From contig JAUJNL010000022.1 in NCBI GenBank assembly GCA_030448185.1, forward strand, positions 1 to 64,000: a stretch of 64,000 bases of DNA, given 5' to 3'. Every line of letters begins with the position of its first letter. Position 1 is the first letter of the stretch. Below, piece by piece: positions 1 through 9,178 of this stretch. The DNA is from Cytophagales bacterium (lineage in GTDB: Bacteria > Bacteroidota > Bacteroidia > Cytophagales > 172606-1). The notes under the pieces are model-generated. The model saw only the letters and a list, made by a program, of their open reading frames with translations, ran no database searches and had not been told where the DNA came from. A program made the position numbers and the translations under genes.

Positions 1-2
1 GG

Positions 3-779
3 CAGACGGTGAACCGGATATTTCAAACCTACGGGCAAAGCAAACTCAATCAAAAGCAGGCTTTTGCTCAAGTAAGCCGGATCGGCATGGATGAGATTGC
101 TTTAAAGAAAGGCCATAAGGAGGATGTGGCGGTGATTGTGGACCTGGACACAGGTCAAGTACTGGATTTGTTAGCTGACCGGACTAAACAAGCCTTAGTA
201 AACTATTTTCAGGCGAAAGGAGCCGCCTTCTGCGCACGAATCCAGCTTTTTTGCTCGGATTTATGGGAAGGCTATTTAAATACGGCCAAAGAAGTGTTTC
301 CCAATGCAGTGATTGTCGCGGACCGGTTTGATTTCTTTTCCCGTCTGCAAAAGGCCGTGGATAACTGCCGCCGCTATCTGCGTAGAAAGTATCCTAAGGC
401 CGATGAGCTAAAGCAAATCAAATGGCTCTTACTCAAAAATCCTGCTCGGCTCACTGCGCAGGAAAAGCAAGAGTTGCAAACCTTGTTTGCCCAACCCGAC
501 TACCAGTTGCTGAAGGCAACTTATCAGGCCAAACATACCTTCAGAGCGATTTTAGAATCAGACCTCAATCGGCAACAGGCCCAACACTGGATTCAAGCTT
601 GGCTCGGGGAGATTGAACAGAGAGTGAACCGTTTCCTTACTGATTTTATTAGGTTTTATACTACTTGGAAAAGTTATATCCTTAACTATTTCCAGGGACG
701 CTATACTACGGGCATCATTGAAGGCATTAACAACAAAATTAAATCCATCAAACGAAGAGTCCAGACTGCTTTCTACTGA
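3..779 (+). CDS. ISL3-family transposase, C-terminal part
   Basis: This is the C-terminal two thirds of a DDE transposase of the ISL3 family, which cuts and pastes its IS through terminal inverted repeats. The frame is open to the window's left edge, so the N-terminal zinc-finger/HTH part lies outside. The first catalytic Asp sits in 'MDEIALKKGH', the second in 'CSDLWEGY', and the Glu in 'GIIEGINNKIK' close to the end. The protein stops shortly after 'KSIKRRVQTAFY', where family members usually run on for 10-30 residues with a 'GFxNFxxF' motif. The stop may therefore be a late truncation. No inverted repeat was identified at the right end. Confidence 0.85.
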   Translation, partial: QTVNRIFQTYGQSKLNQKQAFAQVSRIGMDEIALKKGHKEDVAVIVDLDTGQVLDLLADRTKQALVNYFQAKGAAFCARIQLFCSDLWEGYLNTAKEVFPNAVIVADRFDFFSRLQKAVDNCRRYLRRKYPKADELKQIKWLLLKNPARLTAQEKQELQTLFAQPDYQLLKATYQAKHTFRAILESDLNRQQAQHWIQAWLGEIEQRVNRFLTDFIRFYTTWKSYILNYFQGRYTTGIIEGINNKIKSIKRRVQTAFY

Positions 780-874
780 TTTACCTTTTCCCTAAATGTC
801 TCCAAGAACCTTATTTTTGTGATAAATAACGCATTGTAATCGAGTTATCAACAGAAAGTTTAAACCGAATCATT

Positions 875-1498
875 ATGCAGCAGAAATGGGACGAAAGATA
901 TAAAGACCCTGAATTTGCTTATGGCAAAGACCCTAATCTATTTTTTAAAGAATGGCTTCCAAAATTTGAACCCGGGTCTATATTAATGCCGGCCGACGGA
1001 GAGGGACGTAATGGAGTATTTGCCGCACAGCTTGGGTGGAAAGTGACTTCATTTGACTTAAGTATAGAAGGGCAAACCAAAGCAATGCAACTTGCCCAGG
1101 AACATGGAGTTACGCTGGAATATCTTGTTGAAGATTTAGAACAAATCCAGTTTGAAAGAGAAACATTCGATGCCATTGGACTAGTATATGCCCATTTTCC
1201 AGCTTTAAAAAAGTCACTTTTCCACCAGAAGTTAAATGACTATCTCAGGCCGGGTGGCATCATTATCTTTGAGGCATTCAGTAAAAGTCACGTCCATTTT
1301 AACCGGCTTAATCCGGAAGTGGGTGGCCCAAAGGATATTGACATGTTATTTTCTCAAGCAGAGATACTGGCTGATTTTGAGAATTATGAGGTATTACTGT
1401 TAGAGGAAGCAGAAGTTCTGTTACGTGAAGGGAAATACCACATAGGAAAAGGCTCTGTGATAAGATTTGTAGGAAGAAAAGCGGCTCAAGTAGTATAA
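875..1498 (+). CDS. class I SAM-dependent methyltransferase
   Basis: A small (207 aa) soluble Rossmann-fold methyltransferase of the TehB/thiopurine methyltransferase-like type. Motif I is 'PADGEGRNG' (residues 39-47), followed by an acidic 'SFDLS' at the end of beta-2 that would bind the SAM ribose. 'LRPGGIIIFEAF' (about 124-135) is the usual post-motif III strand. The substrate cannot be read from the sequence. The length is normal and the frame is intact. The gene stands alone between the ISL3 fragment and the RAYT remnant, with no convincing operon partner. The ATG at 875 fits the family N-terminus. Confidence 0.85.
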   Translation: MQQKWDERYKDPEFAYGKDPNLFFKEWLPKFEPGSILMPADGEGRNGVFAAQLGWKVTSFDLSIEGQTKAMQLAQEHGVTLEYLVEDLEQIQFERETFDAIGLVYAHFPALKKSLFHQKLNDYLRPGGIIIFEAFSKSHVHFNRLNPEVGGPKDIDMLFSQAEILADFENYEVLLLEEAEVLLREGKYHIGKGSVIRFVGRKAAQVV

Positions 1499-1775
1499 TG
1501 CTTCCCAAGCGCTGAATATAGATGGGCTGAAAAAATTAATAAATCGACAATTTGACAGCTAGATTCTCAACGGCTATACAATCTATCCTCTGCCCATTTT
1601 GCCGGATTATTGAGGATGTATTCCGAAATGTGCCTATAGTCTTATTCGTTGCGGATGATATGTTCGTAATAATTGCGTTGCCAGACGGGACAACCAATAT
1701 TCAATGCATGTAACTGTTTGGTTACCGCAGATTTATACCCGCGTATAATCGCCCCGATAGTATTTGACGGCGACT

Positions 1776-1801
1776 GTAGGGGCGAATTGCATACGCCCTT
1801 A
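1776..1801. repeat. REP-like palindrome, copy 1
   Basis: Imperfect palindrome GTAGGGGCGAATTGCATACG followed by CCCTTA. It lies inside the RAYT reading frame, between the HUH motif and the tyrosine region, and its translation gives the 'GVCNSP' linker. Confidence 0.75.
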
Positions 1802-1853
1802 TTTTCGTCGGTATGGAGCCCGAAATCATCATGAGACGTATTGCGGATCGAGG

Positions 1854-1883
1854 ATGGGGCGAATTGCATTCGCCCCTACGGTT
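1854..1883. repeat. REP-like palindrome, copy 2
   Basis: Palindrome with core GGGGCGAATTGCATTCGCCC, also inside the RAYT frame, where it encodes the 'RRGECNSP' segment. The frameshift of the gene lies between this copy and copy 1. Confidence 0.75.
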
Positions 1884-2159
1884 GGTCAAAATAAGGATGC
1901 CGTGCAGGTGGTTGGGCATTATCACAAATACATCCAATTCCACATTTTTGCGAATACCAGGCGTTTCAAGCCATTCATTATGGGCAATTTTTCCGTATTC
2001 ATTCAACAGCATTTCCCCGTTTTGGATCTCACCGAACAAATGGGCCTTATCCTGACAGCATAATGTAATGAAATAAGCTCCCGCCTGGGCATAATCGTAG
2101 TCTTTTAAACGGATAGACCGGCGGTGATGAAGCTGCGGATCGTATTTCATAAGGTTATC

Positions 2160-2184
2160 GTAGGGGCGTATGGCATACACCCTT
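2160..2184. repeat. REP-like palindrome, copy 3
   Basis: GTAGGGGCGTATGGCATACA then CCCTT. It overlaps the N-terminal codons of the RAYT, encoding 'KKRVYAIRPY' on the minus strand, so the start of the gene may have been altered by the repeat. Confidence 0.7.
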
Positions 2185-2240
2185 TTCTTTAAAAATATCG
2201 GATGCGCCACCTGATCATATCGGACTGCGTACTACCGAAA

Positions 2241-2270
2241 ATAAGGGCGTATCGGATACGCCCCTACGGT
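2241..2270. repeat. REP-like palindrome, copy 4
   Basis: Core AGGGCGTATCGGATACGCCC, ending directly before the stop codon of the RND pump gene (TAA on the minus strand at 2272-2274). It lies between the pump gene and the RAYT and could serve as a 3' hairpin for the efflux operon. Confidence 0.75.
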
Positions 2271-2271
2271 T

Positions 2272-5200
2272 TTATCTGCCTTCAATCCGGTTGGGGTCGC
2301 CTGAAACCACCACCACCGGGGCAACCTGAGGCGTCTTCCGTCCGAAGCGTTTGCGCACTTTGGCAATGATGTTCTCAAAGCTCATGTAGGCTGCCGGAAC
2401 CAGTACTAATGTCAGTAATAAAGAACTGGTCAACCCGCCGATGATTACCCAGGCCAGGCCGTTTTTGGTTTCGGCCCCGGCTCCGGAAGCCACGGCAATG
2501 GGCAGCATCCCGAAGGTCATGGCAATGGTCGTCATCAGAATCGGACGCAGCCGTTCCCGGCCCGCTTCAATCAGGGCATCTCTGACGGAAAGGCCCTGTT
2601 CCCGCAGGTGATTGGTAAAGTCCACCAGCAGAATGGCGTTCTTCGCAACCAAGCCCATCAGCATAATCATCCCGATAATGGAGACGATGCTTAGGTTTTC
2701 CATCGTCAGGGCCAGGGCCAGCAGGGCGCCGATCAGGGCCACCGGCAGGGAGAACAGCACGATAAACGGATACAGGAACGAGTCGTACAACGCCACCATA
2801 ATCAGGTAGACGAATACAATCGCAATCACGAGGGCAATGCCCAGGCTGCCAAAGGCATCGGATTGCTGTTCCAGGGAACCCGCGTACCGGATGGAAACGC
2901 CTTCGGGCAATTGCTTGGTTTTCATACCGTTCCGAATATCCGTTCCTACCGAACCAATCGGCCGGCCGACCACCTGCGCATTCACCGTAATAGAGGCTAA
3001 GCGGTCCCGGCGTTCCAGTTTGGCGGCGCCTAATTCCTGGCTTACGCCGGCAAATTGTTTCAGCTTGATTAGTTCCCCTTTGTTATTCACGAAGGTAAGA
3101 TTGCCGACGTCATCAATGCTGGCCCGGTTAAAGCGGTCCAGGGACACGTTGATGTCGTATTCGTATTGTCCTTCCCGGTACTGCGAATTGTCATTGCCCG
3201 TGAAGGCCGTTCTCAGTGAACTTCCTACGTCGGCCACCGATAATCCCAGCGCCGCCATCCGGTCCCGGTCAATTTTTACCTGTAATTCGGGGATGGCGTC
3301 CTCAATCGAAAATTCGACGTCAGTCGTGCCCGGTACGTTCTCCACCACGCCCAACACCGTGGCCGCCGCTTCACGAACTTTGTCCAGGTCGGGGCCTTGC
3401 AGCACTACCTGCACCGGGGCCACGTTGGCATTACCCGTAATCGAAGTAGGAGCAGCCTTGGCTTTTACGCCCGGAATCTTTTGAATTTCCTCCTTGACCT
3501 GCTGGCCAAATGTTTCCGCACTGATACTGCGCTGTTCCTTATCCACCATAATGACCGTGATTTCGGAACGGTTGGCTGAGCCGGTACCGGTGTTCATCTG
3601 ACCGCTGGTATATCCTACTTTACTGAATACCATATCCACTTCCGGCCGCTTCATCAGCAATTGTTCTACTTGCCGGGTGGTCTGGTTATTTTGATACAGG
3701 GTTACCTGCGGTTCCAGTTCGAGCTGGATAATCACTTCACCCCGGTCAGTTTGGGCGGCAAATTCGCTGCCAATAAAGCCCAGCGGTACTAAGGCAATCG
3801 AACCAACAAATAACAGGAAAGCGGTCAGGTAAATGGCCCAGCGGTGGCCCAGGCTCCACTTCAGCAGGGAGGTATAGGCATTTTGCAGACCCGTAAAGGC
3901 ACTTTCAAAGCCCAAAGAAATGCGGCCCCACCAGGTTTTATTCGTAAAGTGATCCAGCTTGCCGAAGCGGGACGCCAGCATCGGCGTAATGGTGAACGAT
4001 ACGAACAGACTCATCAGCGTGGAGAACACGACTACCAGCGAAAATTCCCGCACGATGTTGCCAATCAAACCCGAAACCAGCGACATAGGCAGGAACACCA
4101 CCACGTCCACCAGGGTAATCGCCAGGGCAGTAAACCCAATTTCATTTCGCCCATCCAGGGAGGCGGTTCGTTTGTCCTTGCCCATTTCCATGTGGCGGTA
4201 GATATTTTCGAGGACCACAATCGAGTCGTCGACCAGAATACCCACGACCAGCGAAAGGGCCATCAGCGTCATCAGGTTTAGTGAAAACCCGAATACATAC
4301 ATCAGAATGAACGTAGAAATCATGGAGGCCGGAATGGCGACCATCACAATCAGGGAACTGCGCAAGCTGTGCAGGAACACCAGCATCACGCCGGCCACAA
4401 TAATCACGGCCAGCATCAGGTCATGCTTCACGGCATCGGCGGAGGCCAGGGTATAGATCGAACTATCGTTGGCAATGCTGAACTTTACCCCATTTCCGGC
4501 GTAAGCTTTTTCAATCCGGCTAATCTCCGTCCGGATTTTGGCACTGACATCCACGGCGTTGGCATCCGCCTGCTTCTGGATAATCATCCCGATAGCAGCC
4601 CGGCCATTGATGCGGTTAATGGTGGTCCGTTCGGCTACGCCATCTGCCACTTCGGCTACATCAGCCACCGTAATCCGGCTGCCGTTGGGGCGGTAAGAGA
4701 CCACAAGGTTGCGCAGCTGGTCCAGCGAGGCAAACTTGGCCGCTACCCGCAAGCTGTACTGCTGATCAGTGGTTTCGACTTTACCCGTCGGGAAGTCCTG
4801 GTTGGCACTAATCACGGCCTGCGTTACCTGATTGATCGACAAGCCATACGCCTGCAAACGGGCCGGATCAATATTGACTTTGATTTCCCGTTCGTCGCCA
4901 CCGACCAGCGTAATCTGGCCCACGCCCTGCACCTTGGCTAGCTGGGGCTGAATCCGGTCTTCGACGAGTTTATAAAAGGCTGTCGGACTCATATTGCCCG
5001 AAAGGCCGATCTGCATAATGGGCAGGTCGTCGGTGGAAAATTTATTAATGGTCGGCGCCTCTACATCATCAGGCAGGCGGGACATCACGGAATTTACCTT
5101 CCGCTGGGCATCCTGCACGGCTTCTTCCACGTCGGCCGATTGCAGCAACTGAATCGTTACCACGGATACGCCTTCCTGGGAAGTAGACTGAATCCGGTCG

Positions 5201-5430
5201 AGGTTTTCGAGGGAGGATAGGGCGTCTTCAATTTTTTTCGTTACGGACGTTTCTACCTCCCCGGCAGCGGCTCCCGGATAAACCGTGATCACGGACATGA
5301 CCGGGGCCTCAAATTTGGGCAGCAGGTTATAGTTCAACTGACTGTAACTCAGTACCCCCAGGATGCCCAGCACGGTGAAGATCACAATCACCAGTGCGGG
5401 CCGTTTTATGGAAATTTCGGTAATGGACAT
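2272..5430 (-). CDS. RND efflux pump inner-membrane subunit (HAE1/AcrB-like)
   Basis: A 1052-residue proton-driven efflux transporter of the AcrB/MexB/HAE1 group, normal in length and fully open. It starts with the conserved 'ITEISIKRPALVIVIF' first transmembrane helix. The paired TM4 aspartates of the proton relay are present at about D401-D402 in 'GILVDDSIVVLEN'. 'GMIMLMGLVAKNAILLVDF' marks TM10/11. Two large periplasmic porter/docking loops lie between TM1-2 and TM7-8. It would form a trimer and, with the upstream adaptor (5770-6828) and OMF (6975-8300), a tripartite pump. Substrate is unknown; the aspartates argue against a protein-export relative. It is the only undamaged gene of the operon. 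Confidence 0.95.
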   Translation of the reverse strand: MSITEISIKRPALVIVIFTVLGILGVLSYSQLNYNLLPKFEAPVMSVITVYPGAAAGEVETSVTKKIEDALSSLENLDRIQSTSQEGVSVVTIQLLQSADVEEAVQDAQRKVNSVMSRLPDDVEAPTINKFSTDDLPIMQIGLSGNMSPTAFYKLVEDRIQPQLAKVQGVGQITLVGGDEREIKVNIDPARLQAYGLSINQVTQAVISANQDFPTGKVETTDQQYSLRVAAKFASLDQLRNLVVSYRPNGSRITVADVAEVADGVAERTTINRINGRAAIGMIIQKQADANAVDVSAKIRTEISRIEKAYAGNGVKFSIANDSSIYTLASADAVKHDLMLAVIIVAGVMLVFLHSLRSSLIVMVAIPASMISTFILMYVFGFSLNLMTLMALSLVVGILVDDSIVVLENIYRHMEMGKDKRTASLDGRNEIGFTALAITLVDVVVFLPMSLVSGLIGNIVREFSLVVVFSTLMSLFVSFTITPMLASRFGKLDHFTNKTWWGRISLGFESAFTGLQNAYTSLLKWSLGHRWAIYLTAFLLFVGSIALVPLGFIGSEFAAQTDRGEVIIQLELEPQVTLYQNNQTTRQVEQLLMKRPEVDMVFSKVGYTSGQMNTGTGSANRSEITVIMVDKEQRSISAETFGQQVKEEIQKIPGVKAKAAPTSITGNANVAPVQVVLQGPDLDKVREAAATVLGVVENVPGTTDVEFSIEDAIPELQVKIDRDRMAALGLSVADVGSSLRTAFTGNDNSQYREGQYEYDINVSLDRFNRASIDDVGNLTFVNNKGELIKLKQFAGVSQELGAAKLERRDRLASITVNAQVVGRPIGSVGTDIRNGMKTKQLPEGVSIRYAGSLEQQSDAFGSLGIALVIAIVFVYLIMVALYDSFLYPFIVLFSLPVALIGALLALALTMENLSIVSIIGMIMLMGLVAKNAILLVDFTNHLREQGLSVRDALIEAGRERLRPILMTTIAMTFGMLPIAVASGAGAETKNGLAWVIIGGLTSSLLLTLVLVPAAYMSFENIIAKVRKRFGRKTPQVAPVVVVSGDPNRIEGR

Positions 5431-5471
5431 AGAAATAATTTCGGATTTCGGAATGTGGATTTCGGATTTAA

Positions 5472-5543
5472 TGGCAATTAATTCCTTTACTGGCGCAAGT
5501 CTTAGCGAAGCGAGACTTGCGCCAGTAAAGGAATTAATTGCCA
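5472..5543. repeat. perfect 31-bp inverted repeat hairpin
   Basis: Two exactly complementary 31-base arms (5472-5502 and 5513-5543) surround a 10-base loop (TAGCGAAGCG). Each arm contains CTTTACTGGCGCAAGTC or its complement. It lies in the spacer between the adaptor and pump genes of the efflux operon. Confidence 0.9.
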
Positions 5544-5606
5544 GTCTCTGACTGGCAGGAAGTCGGAGACTTCCTATCCTGTTGACGCCCCAGTCTGAAG
5601 ACGGGC
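5540..5606. repeat. series of short triloop hairpins
   Basis: Directly after the long hairpin come GCCAGTC-TCT-GACTGGC (5540-5556), AGGAAGTC-GGA-GACTTCCT (5557-5575), and an imperfect hairpin around GTCTGAAGAC between CGCCC and GGGCG (about 5586-5606). The triloops resemble the GGA loop of the hairpin at 32225-32247. Confidence 0.8.
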
Positions 5607-5769
5607 GCGAGATATGGTGTCCTTGCAGTAATCTTGCCGGTAGCCCGAAACAGATTACCTTCGTTGAGCTCTTTGGGATTATTTCTGGCCTGTTCCGTCT
5701 GCAATGACGGTTTATAATATTCTTATTAATCAGATTGCGACTAATAGCTATCAGCTAACTGCTGTAAAG

Positions 5770-6828
5770 TTACTGAATCACGGCTACCCGGGGTGCTATC
5801 CGTCAGGTTGATCTGGCCGGTTGTGACGACCCTTTCGCCCGCCTGCAAGCCATTGAGCAATTCAGGTATTCGCCATTATCCGCCCCGATGGTGACTTTCC
5901 GTGCGGGCCACTTGGCTGTTATCCACCACGTACACCTTTGCCTCTGATGCTGCCGAGCAATGGATTCCTGAATTTGCAGCGTCGGCGTCTGGTTTTTCGG
6001 TTGAAGGTTAAAGGTTCACGTAGGTGTCAGCCTTCAATTGATTTTTATCCTGGTTTTTAATGGAAAATTTACACCGATAATTATGATTTCAATCCCCCAC
6101 GCGGACCGATAAAGGCGATAACTCCGTCGAAGGTGACCTCGGGAATACCGTCGCCGTAATACCCACGTGATCTCCCACTTTCAGGGCATACACGTCGTTT
6201 TCGGCCACGCTTACCTGCACTCTAACTTTGGACACATCTACGATGGTAGCCAGGGAGCTCCCACGTTGGCAAAGGCTCCGGCTTCCACGGGTTTGTTGGT
6301 GATATACCCGCTGATCGGGGCCACAATCGCGGTGATATTTAGACAATTCTTGCGGGCCTGAGCCACCTGGTTCTGGGCATTGTCGTAGGCCAACTGGTAC
6401 TGCTGCAACTGGGCTTCCGTCGCGGCCCCCTCCCTTTGTAAAGATTCGTGTACCGCTCCAGGTTCTGTTTGGCATTGGCCAGACTCTGCTGGGCATTGTC
6501 GAGGGCAATGGACCGGATTTTATCGTCTACATTAGCCAGCACCTGACCTTTTTCACGTAGTCGCCTATATTATCGTCCGGAGGCTGGTGATCTTGCCCTG
6601 CACCTCGGATTTCACTATTTCCTTTATCCTGGAATAATCGTGCCCACTCAGACTCAGGTTCTTCTCGCTCAGCCGGGGTTTGCACGGGCTCCCGTAATTG
6701 ACGGCTACACAACAGGAGCTCGTATTTTTAACCTGCTTCTGGAGTCCAGCACTTTATTATTAATGAGCCGGAAAGGCGAATTCAGGCAACCACAGCAACA
6801 TTGTGATAATGGTGATCGTTCTTTTCAT
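5770..6828 (-). pseudogene. RND periplasmic adaptor (membrane fusion protein), frameshifted
   Basis: The HlyD/AcrA-type adaptor that would link the RND pump to the outer-membrane factor. Pieces are spread over three frames: an N-terminal signal-like 'MKRTITIITMLLWLPEF' from the ATG at 6828; the coiled-coil part with 'DNAQQSLANAKQNLERY' (about 6450-6500); the barrel part 'VDVSKVRVQVSVAEND' and 'GDHVGITATVFP' (6150-6240); and an end 'RVAVIQ' before TAA at 5770. The total span of 1059 bp equals a normal family length of about 350 aa, so small indels rather than deletions explain the damage. Whether they are mutations or sequence errors cannot be told here. Confidence 0.85.
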
Positions 6829-6884
6829 ATCAATTATTTGAGAATTAGCTATTGGCTGTTAGCTTTTAGCTGTTGGGTATTATA

Positions 6885-6904
6885 TTAGTTAGTACTTGCG
6901 TAAA
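6885..6904. promoter_or_regulatory. candidate TetR operator copy (adaptor upstream)
   Basis: TTAGTTAGTACTTGCGTAAA lies 57 bp upstream of the adaptor ATG. It matches 17 of 20 bases with 9159-9178 in front of the tetR gene of the same operon. This suggests a shared regulator site; function is inference. Confidence 0.45.
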
Positions 6905-6974
6905 GATAAAGTTTAGACTGCTTCTTTTAGAAAATCTTAATGTGTGAGCTAATAGCCATTTACTTTGAAATAAG

Positions 6975-8300
6975 TCAACAAATTTCTTTCGCCCGTTCTA
7001 GGTCCAGCCGGGCCCGGTACAGGTCCAGTAGGGTGATGTAGTTGTTCTGGGCTTCCTGCAGGGAGTTTCCGCATTGACCACATCGGTCGAGGTACTCACG
7101 CCTTCCCGGAATTCGAGTTGGGTGACACGCCGTAGACTTCGTTGGCCAACTCAATATTCTGCCTTTCCGCCTCCAATGCGCTGAATCGTGCTACTATACT
7201 GTGACAAGGCATTGCTCACTTCCCGGTTGATGGTCTGCCGGCTCAGGTTGATCTGTTCCTTCACTTTTTCCGTATTCAGTCTCGACCGCTGAATCCGGGC
7301 ATTACGCTGCAAGCCGTCAATTTCCGGAATGGTGCCGCAACCCGATTTGCCGACGACTGAAACCAGCTGGCCGGTTTCGAAGAGCCTGAAACGTTTGCCG
7401 CTGGGCCTGAAAACATAGTTGGCATACGCACTCAGCGTCGGATAGTAGCCCACGCTGTTGTTTTTCCGGTCCAACTCCCGTAACTCCAGGCTGGTCTGCA
7501 AAAGCTGGTAGTCAATCCGGTTCAAAAAAGTTGCCCGTCAGATCATCGGCAACTACGTCCTCTTCGATGTGTAGGCCGTATCACTCAGGGCAATCGATCT
7601 TTCCAACGGCATGCCCATCTGATACTTCAAGGTGTTGTAGGCCTGAATTAGGGCCAGTTCACTTTTGCTTGATCATGGATTGCAGGTTGTTGGCATTGAC
7701 CGGAGCGGTTGACATCTACCCGTTTAGCCGCCGCCGTTCTTCAGTTGCAGTTCGGTGGTTTGCAGATTTTTCGGTGCGGCCAGGTTAGCCCGCAGCAAGT
7801 CCAGCTGCTTTTGCGAAGTAACTACCTGATAATCGCACCGGCAATACTATAAGCCGTTTGTTCGCTTACTTGTCTCGTTGACTGCCCATACAATTTGGTA
7901 CTGACTTTATGCGCCTTTAAGCCTACCCACAGCGAAGGATCAATGATGCGTTGTGTCACTTCACCCGACAGGCTGGTGGAATATTTGGTACCAAACCGAA
8001 CGGGATGTATCCGCTTTCAGCGCCGCCAACGGGCCTCCCCGTGGTATCAGCTCCCCGTCCGAAAACATTGGAACTAATTGCACCGGGATTTTGAGCCGGT
8101 CTTCAAAGAAATATTAAGGTTAGCCCGGCGCAGGTGTCCCGCGCCTTTGATCTCCTACAGTTTGCTGCTGCACTTTTTCTGTCGGAACCGTGACAGCTTA
8201 ATATTGCTGCTGTGCTGGCTGGCGGTCAATACCTTAATTAAAATGTTGATTTCAACCCGTAGTCTGGGTTGCCGCGGTCCCGAGAACAGCATCACTGCGC
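6975..8300 (-). pseudogene. TolC-like outer membrane factor, frameshifted
   Basis: Outer-membrane channel of the tripartite efflux system. Recognisable stretches occur in different frames: 'RRIHPVRFGTKYSTSL' and 'TQRIIDPSLWVGLKAHK' near the N-terminal side; 'VNANNLQSM' and 'LIQAYNTLKYQMGMPLE' (helical hairpin); an open 124-residue piece at 7151-7525 with 'NRIDYQLLQTSLELREL' and 'VGYYPTLSAYANY'; and the C-terminal 'GVSTSTDVVNAET' and 'NYITLLDLYRARLDLERAK' up to TGA at 6975. At least one break is loss of a single T in a TT pair (after 'VVNAET'). The N-terminal limit is uncertain by about 100 bp because that end is the most damaged. Confidence 0.8.
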
Positions 8301-8477
8301 AATCAGACGAATCGCAAGCCGTGGCAAAGTGGAAACTTTCCTAAATTCCATATCCTCTCATTATATCCTTAACTATTTTTTCTATCTCGACGCAGAAACT
8401 CTGCTCGTTATCATCATCTGCAACGTCAAAAGTACTTTCATCCCTGTTTGTTCTATAGGGATCTCGTGAAAAAAACC

Positions 8478-9133
8478 TCACCGAAGCGTATCTTTTAAGG
8501 GAGGAAGCAGCATATATACGCTATACTCAATCTCTTCTATACAATTCCCCTTGATGAACCGCTTGGTTGCCCTTTCAAGAAATTCTTCAGGGACAATTTC
8601 CCGTTCGGCCAGTTTTTCATCCATAATCAGGGCAATGGTGATAAAGCCGTTTACAATGCACATCCACTGGAACAAAACCTCCCGCAGTTCCTTTTCAGCC
8701 TCGATCCCGGATATTTCCCGGATGGTGTTTGCAATGATTTTCGCCGGTAGCGGTTACTTCTTTGGGCCTTTCCTTAGTAATGGAAGGCAGTCCGTCGACA
8801 CTAAACATCAATTTATAATACTCTCTGTGCTCCCGGAGCAAATTGCACCATTCAGCAAAGCATAAGAATACAACCGACGTTTTGAGTCTGACTCCTTTAC
8901 TTCTTCCAGCCTGCTGCGCAACAACCGGAATCCTTCCATTGCCACTCAGCCATAAAACAGCTCTCCTTGTTCTCAAAATGCTCATAGATAATGGGTGGAG
9001 TATATATTCCACTTCGTCGGCAATTTTCAATTAATTTAGCCTGCCAGCAGCCTTAGGGCAATGTTCCGCGCTGCAGCCAGCATACCAGTCCGAGGGCTTC
9101 TTTCTGCCGGGTCTTACGTTCAATGCTGCTCAT
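8478..9133 (-). pseudogene. TetR-family regulator, frameshifted
   Basis: First gene of the efflux operon, expected to repress it. From the ATG at 9133 the sequence gives 'MSSIERKTRQKEAL', then, in another frame, the HTH recognition helix region 'KIADEVEY' followed out of frame by 'IYEHFENKE'. The ligand-binding half includes 'EWCNLLREHREYYKLMF' and the C-terminus 'FQWMCIVNGFITIALIMDE' to the stop at 8478. The span (656 bp, about 218 aa) is right for TetR proteins, with several one-base indels. The palindrome directly upstream (9154-9166) is a likely autoregulatory site. Confidence 0.8.
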
Positions 9134-9153
9134 GCTATCTTAAAAAGAAAAAT

Positions 9154-9178
9154 CTAACTTAGTTAGTATTTGTGCAAA
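9154..9178. promoter_or_regulatory. candidate TetR operator / tetR promoter region
   Basis: CTAACTTAGTTAG is a palindrome with 5-bp arms, 21 bp upstream of the tetR start. It continues into TTAGTTAGTATTTGTGCAAA, which recurs with three changes upstream of the adaptor gene (6885-6904). Confidence 0.5.

Larger units (their letters stand above)
1567..2210 (-). pseudogene. REP-associated tyrosine transposase (RAYT), broken
   Basis: A Y1/HUH single-strand transposase of the IS200-like REP-associated class. The N-terminal part (2210 down to about 1870) reads normally, including the metal-binding HUH-type motif in 'VIMPNHLHGIL'. The frame then shifts inside embedded REP palindromes. The C-terminal half continues in another frame with the tyrosine region 'VWQRNYYEHIIRNE'. 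A TAA at 1642-1644 interrupts it, yet the same frame continues past this stop with 'DYRHISEYILNNPAKW' to a natural stop at 1567. So one frameshift and one nonsense change separate it from a full-length RAYT of about 210 aa. REP-like copies lie within the gene and at both sides of its start, as in other RAYT loci. Confidence 0.85.

Noticed and set aside
2837-3484. 215-codon open frame opposite the RND gene
   Set aside because: Ser/Arg/Pro-rich shadow of an intact conserved gene on the other strand.
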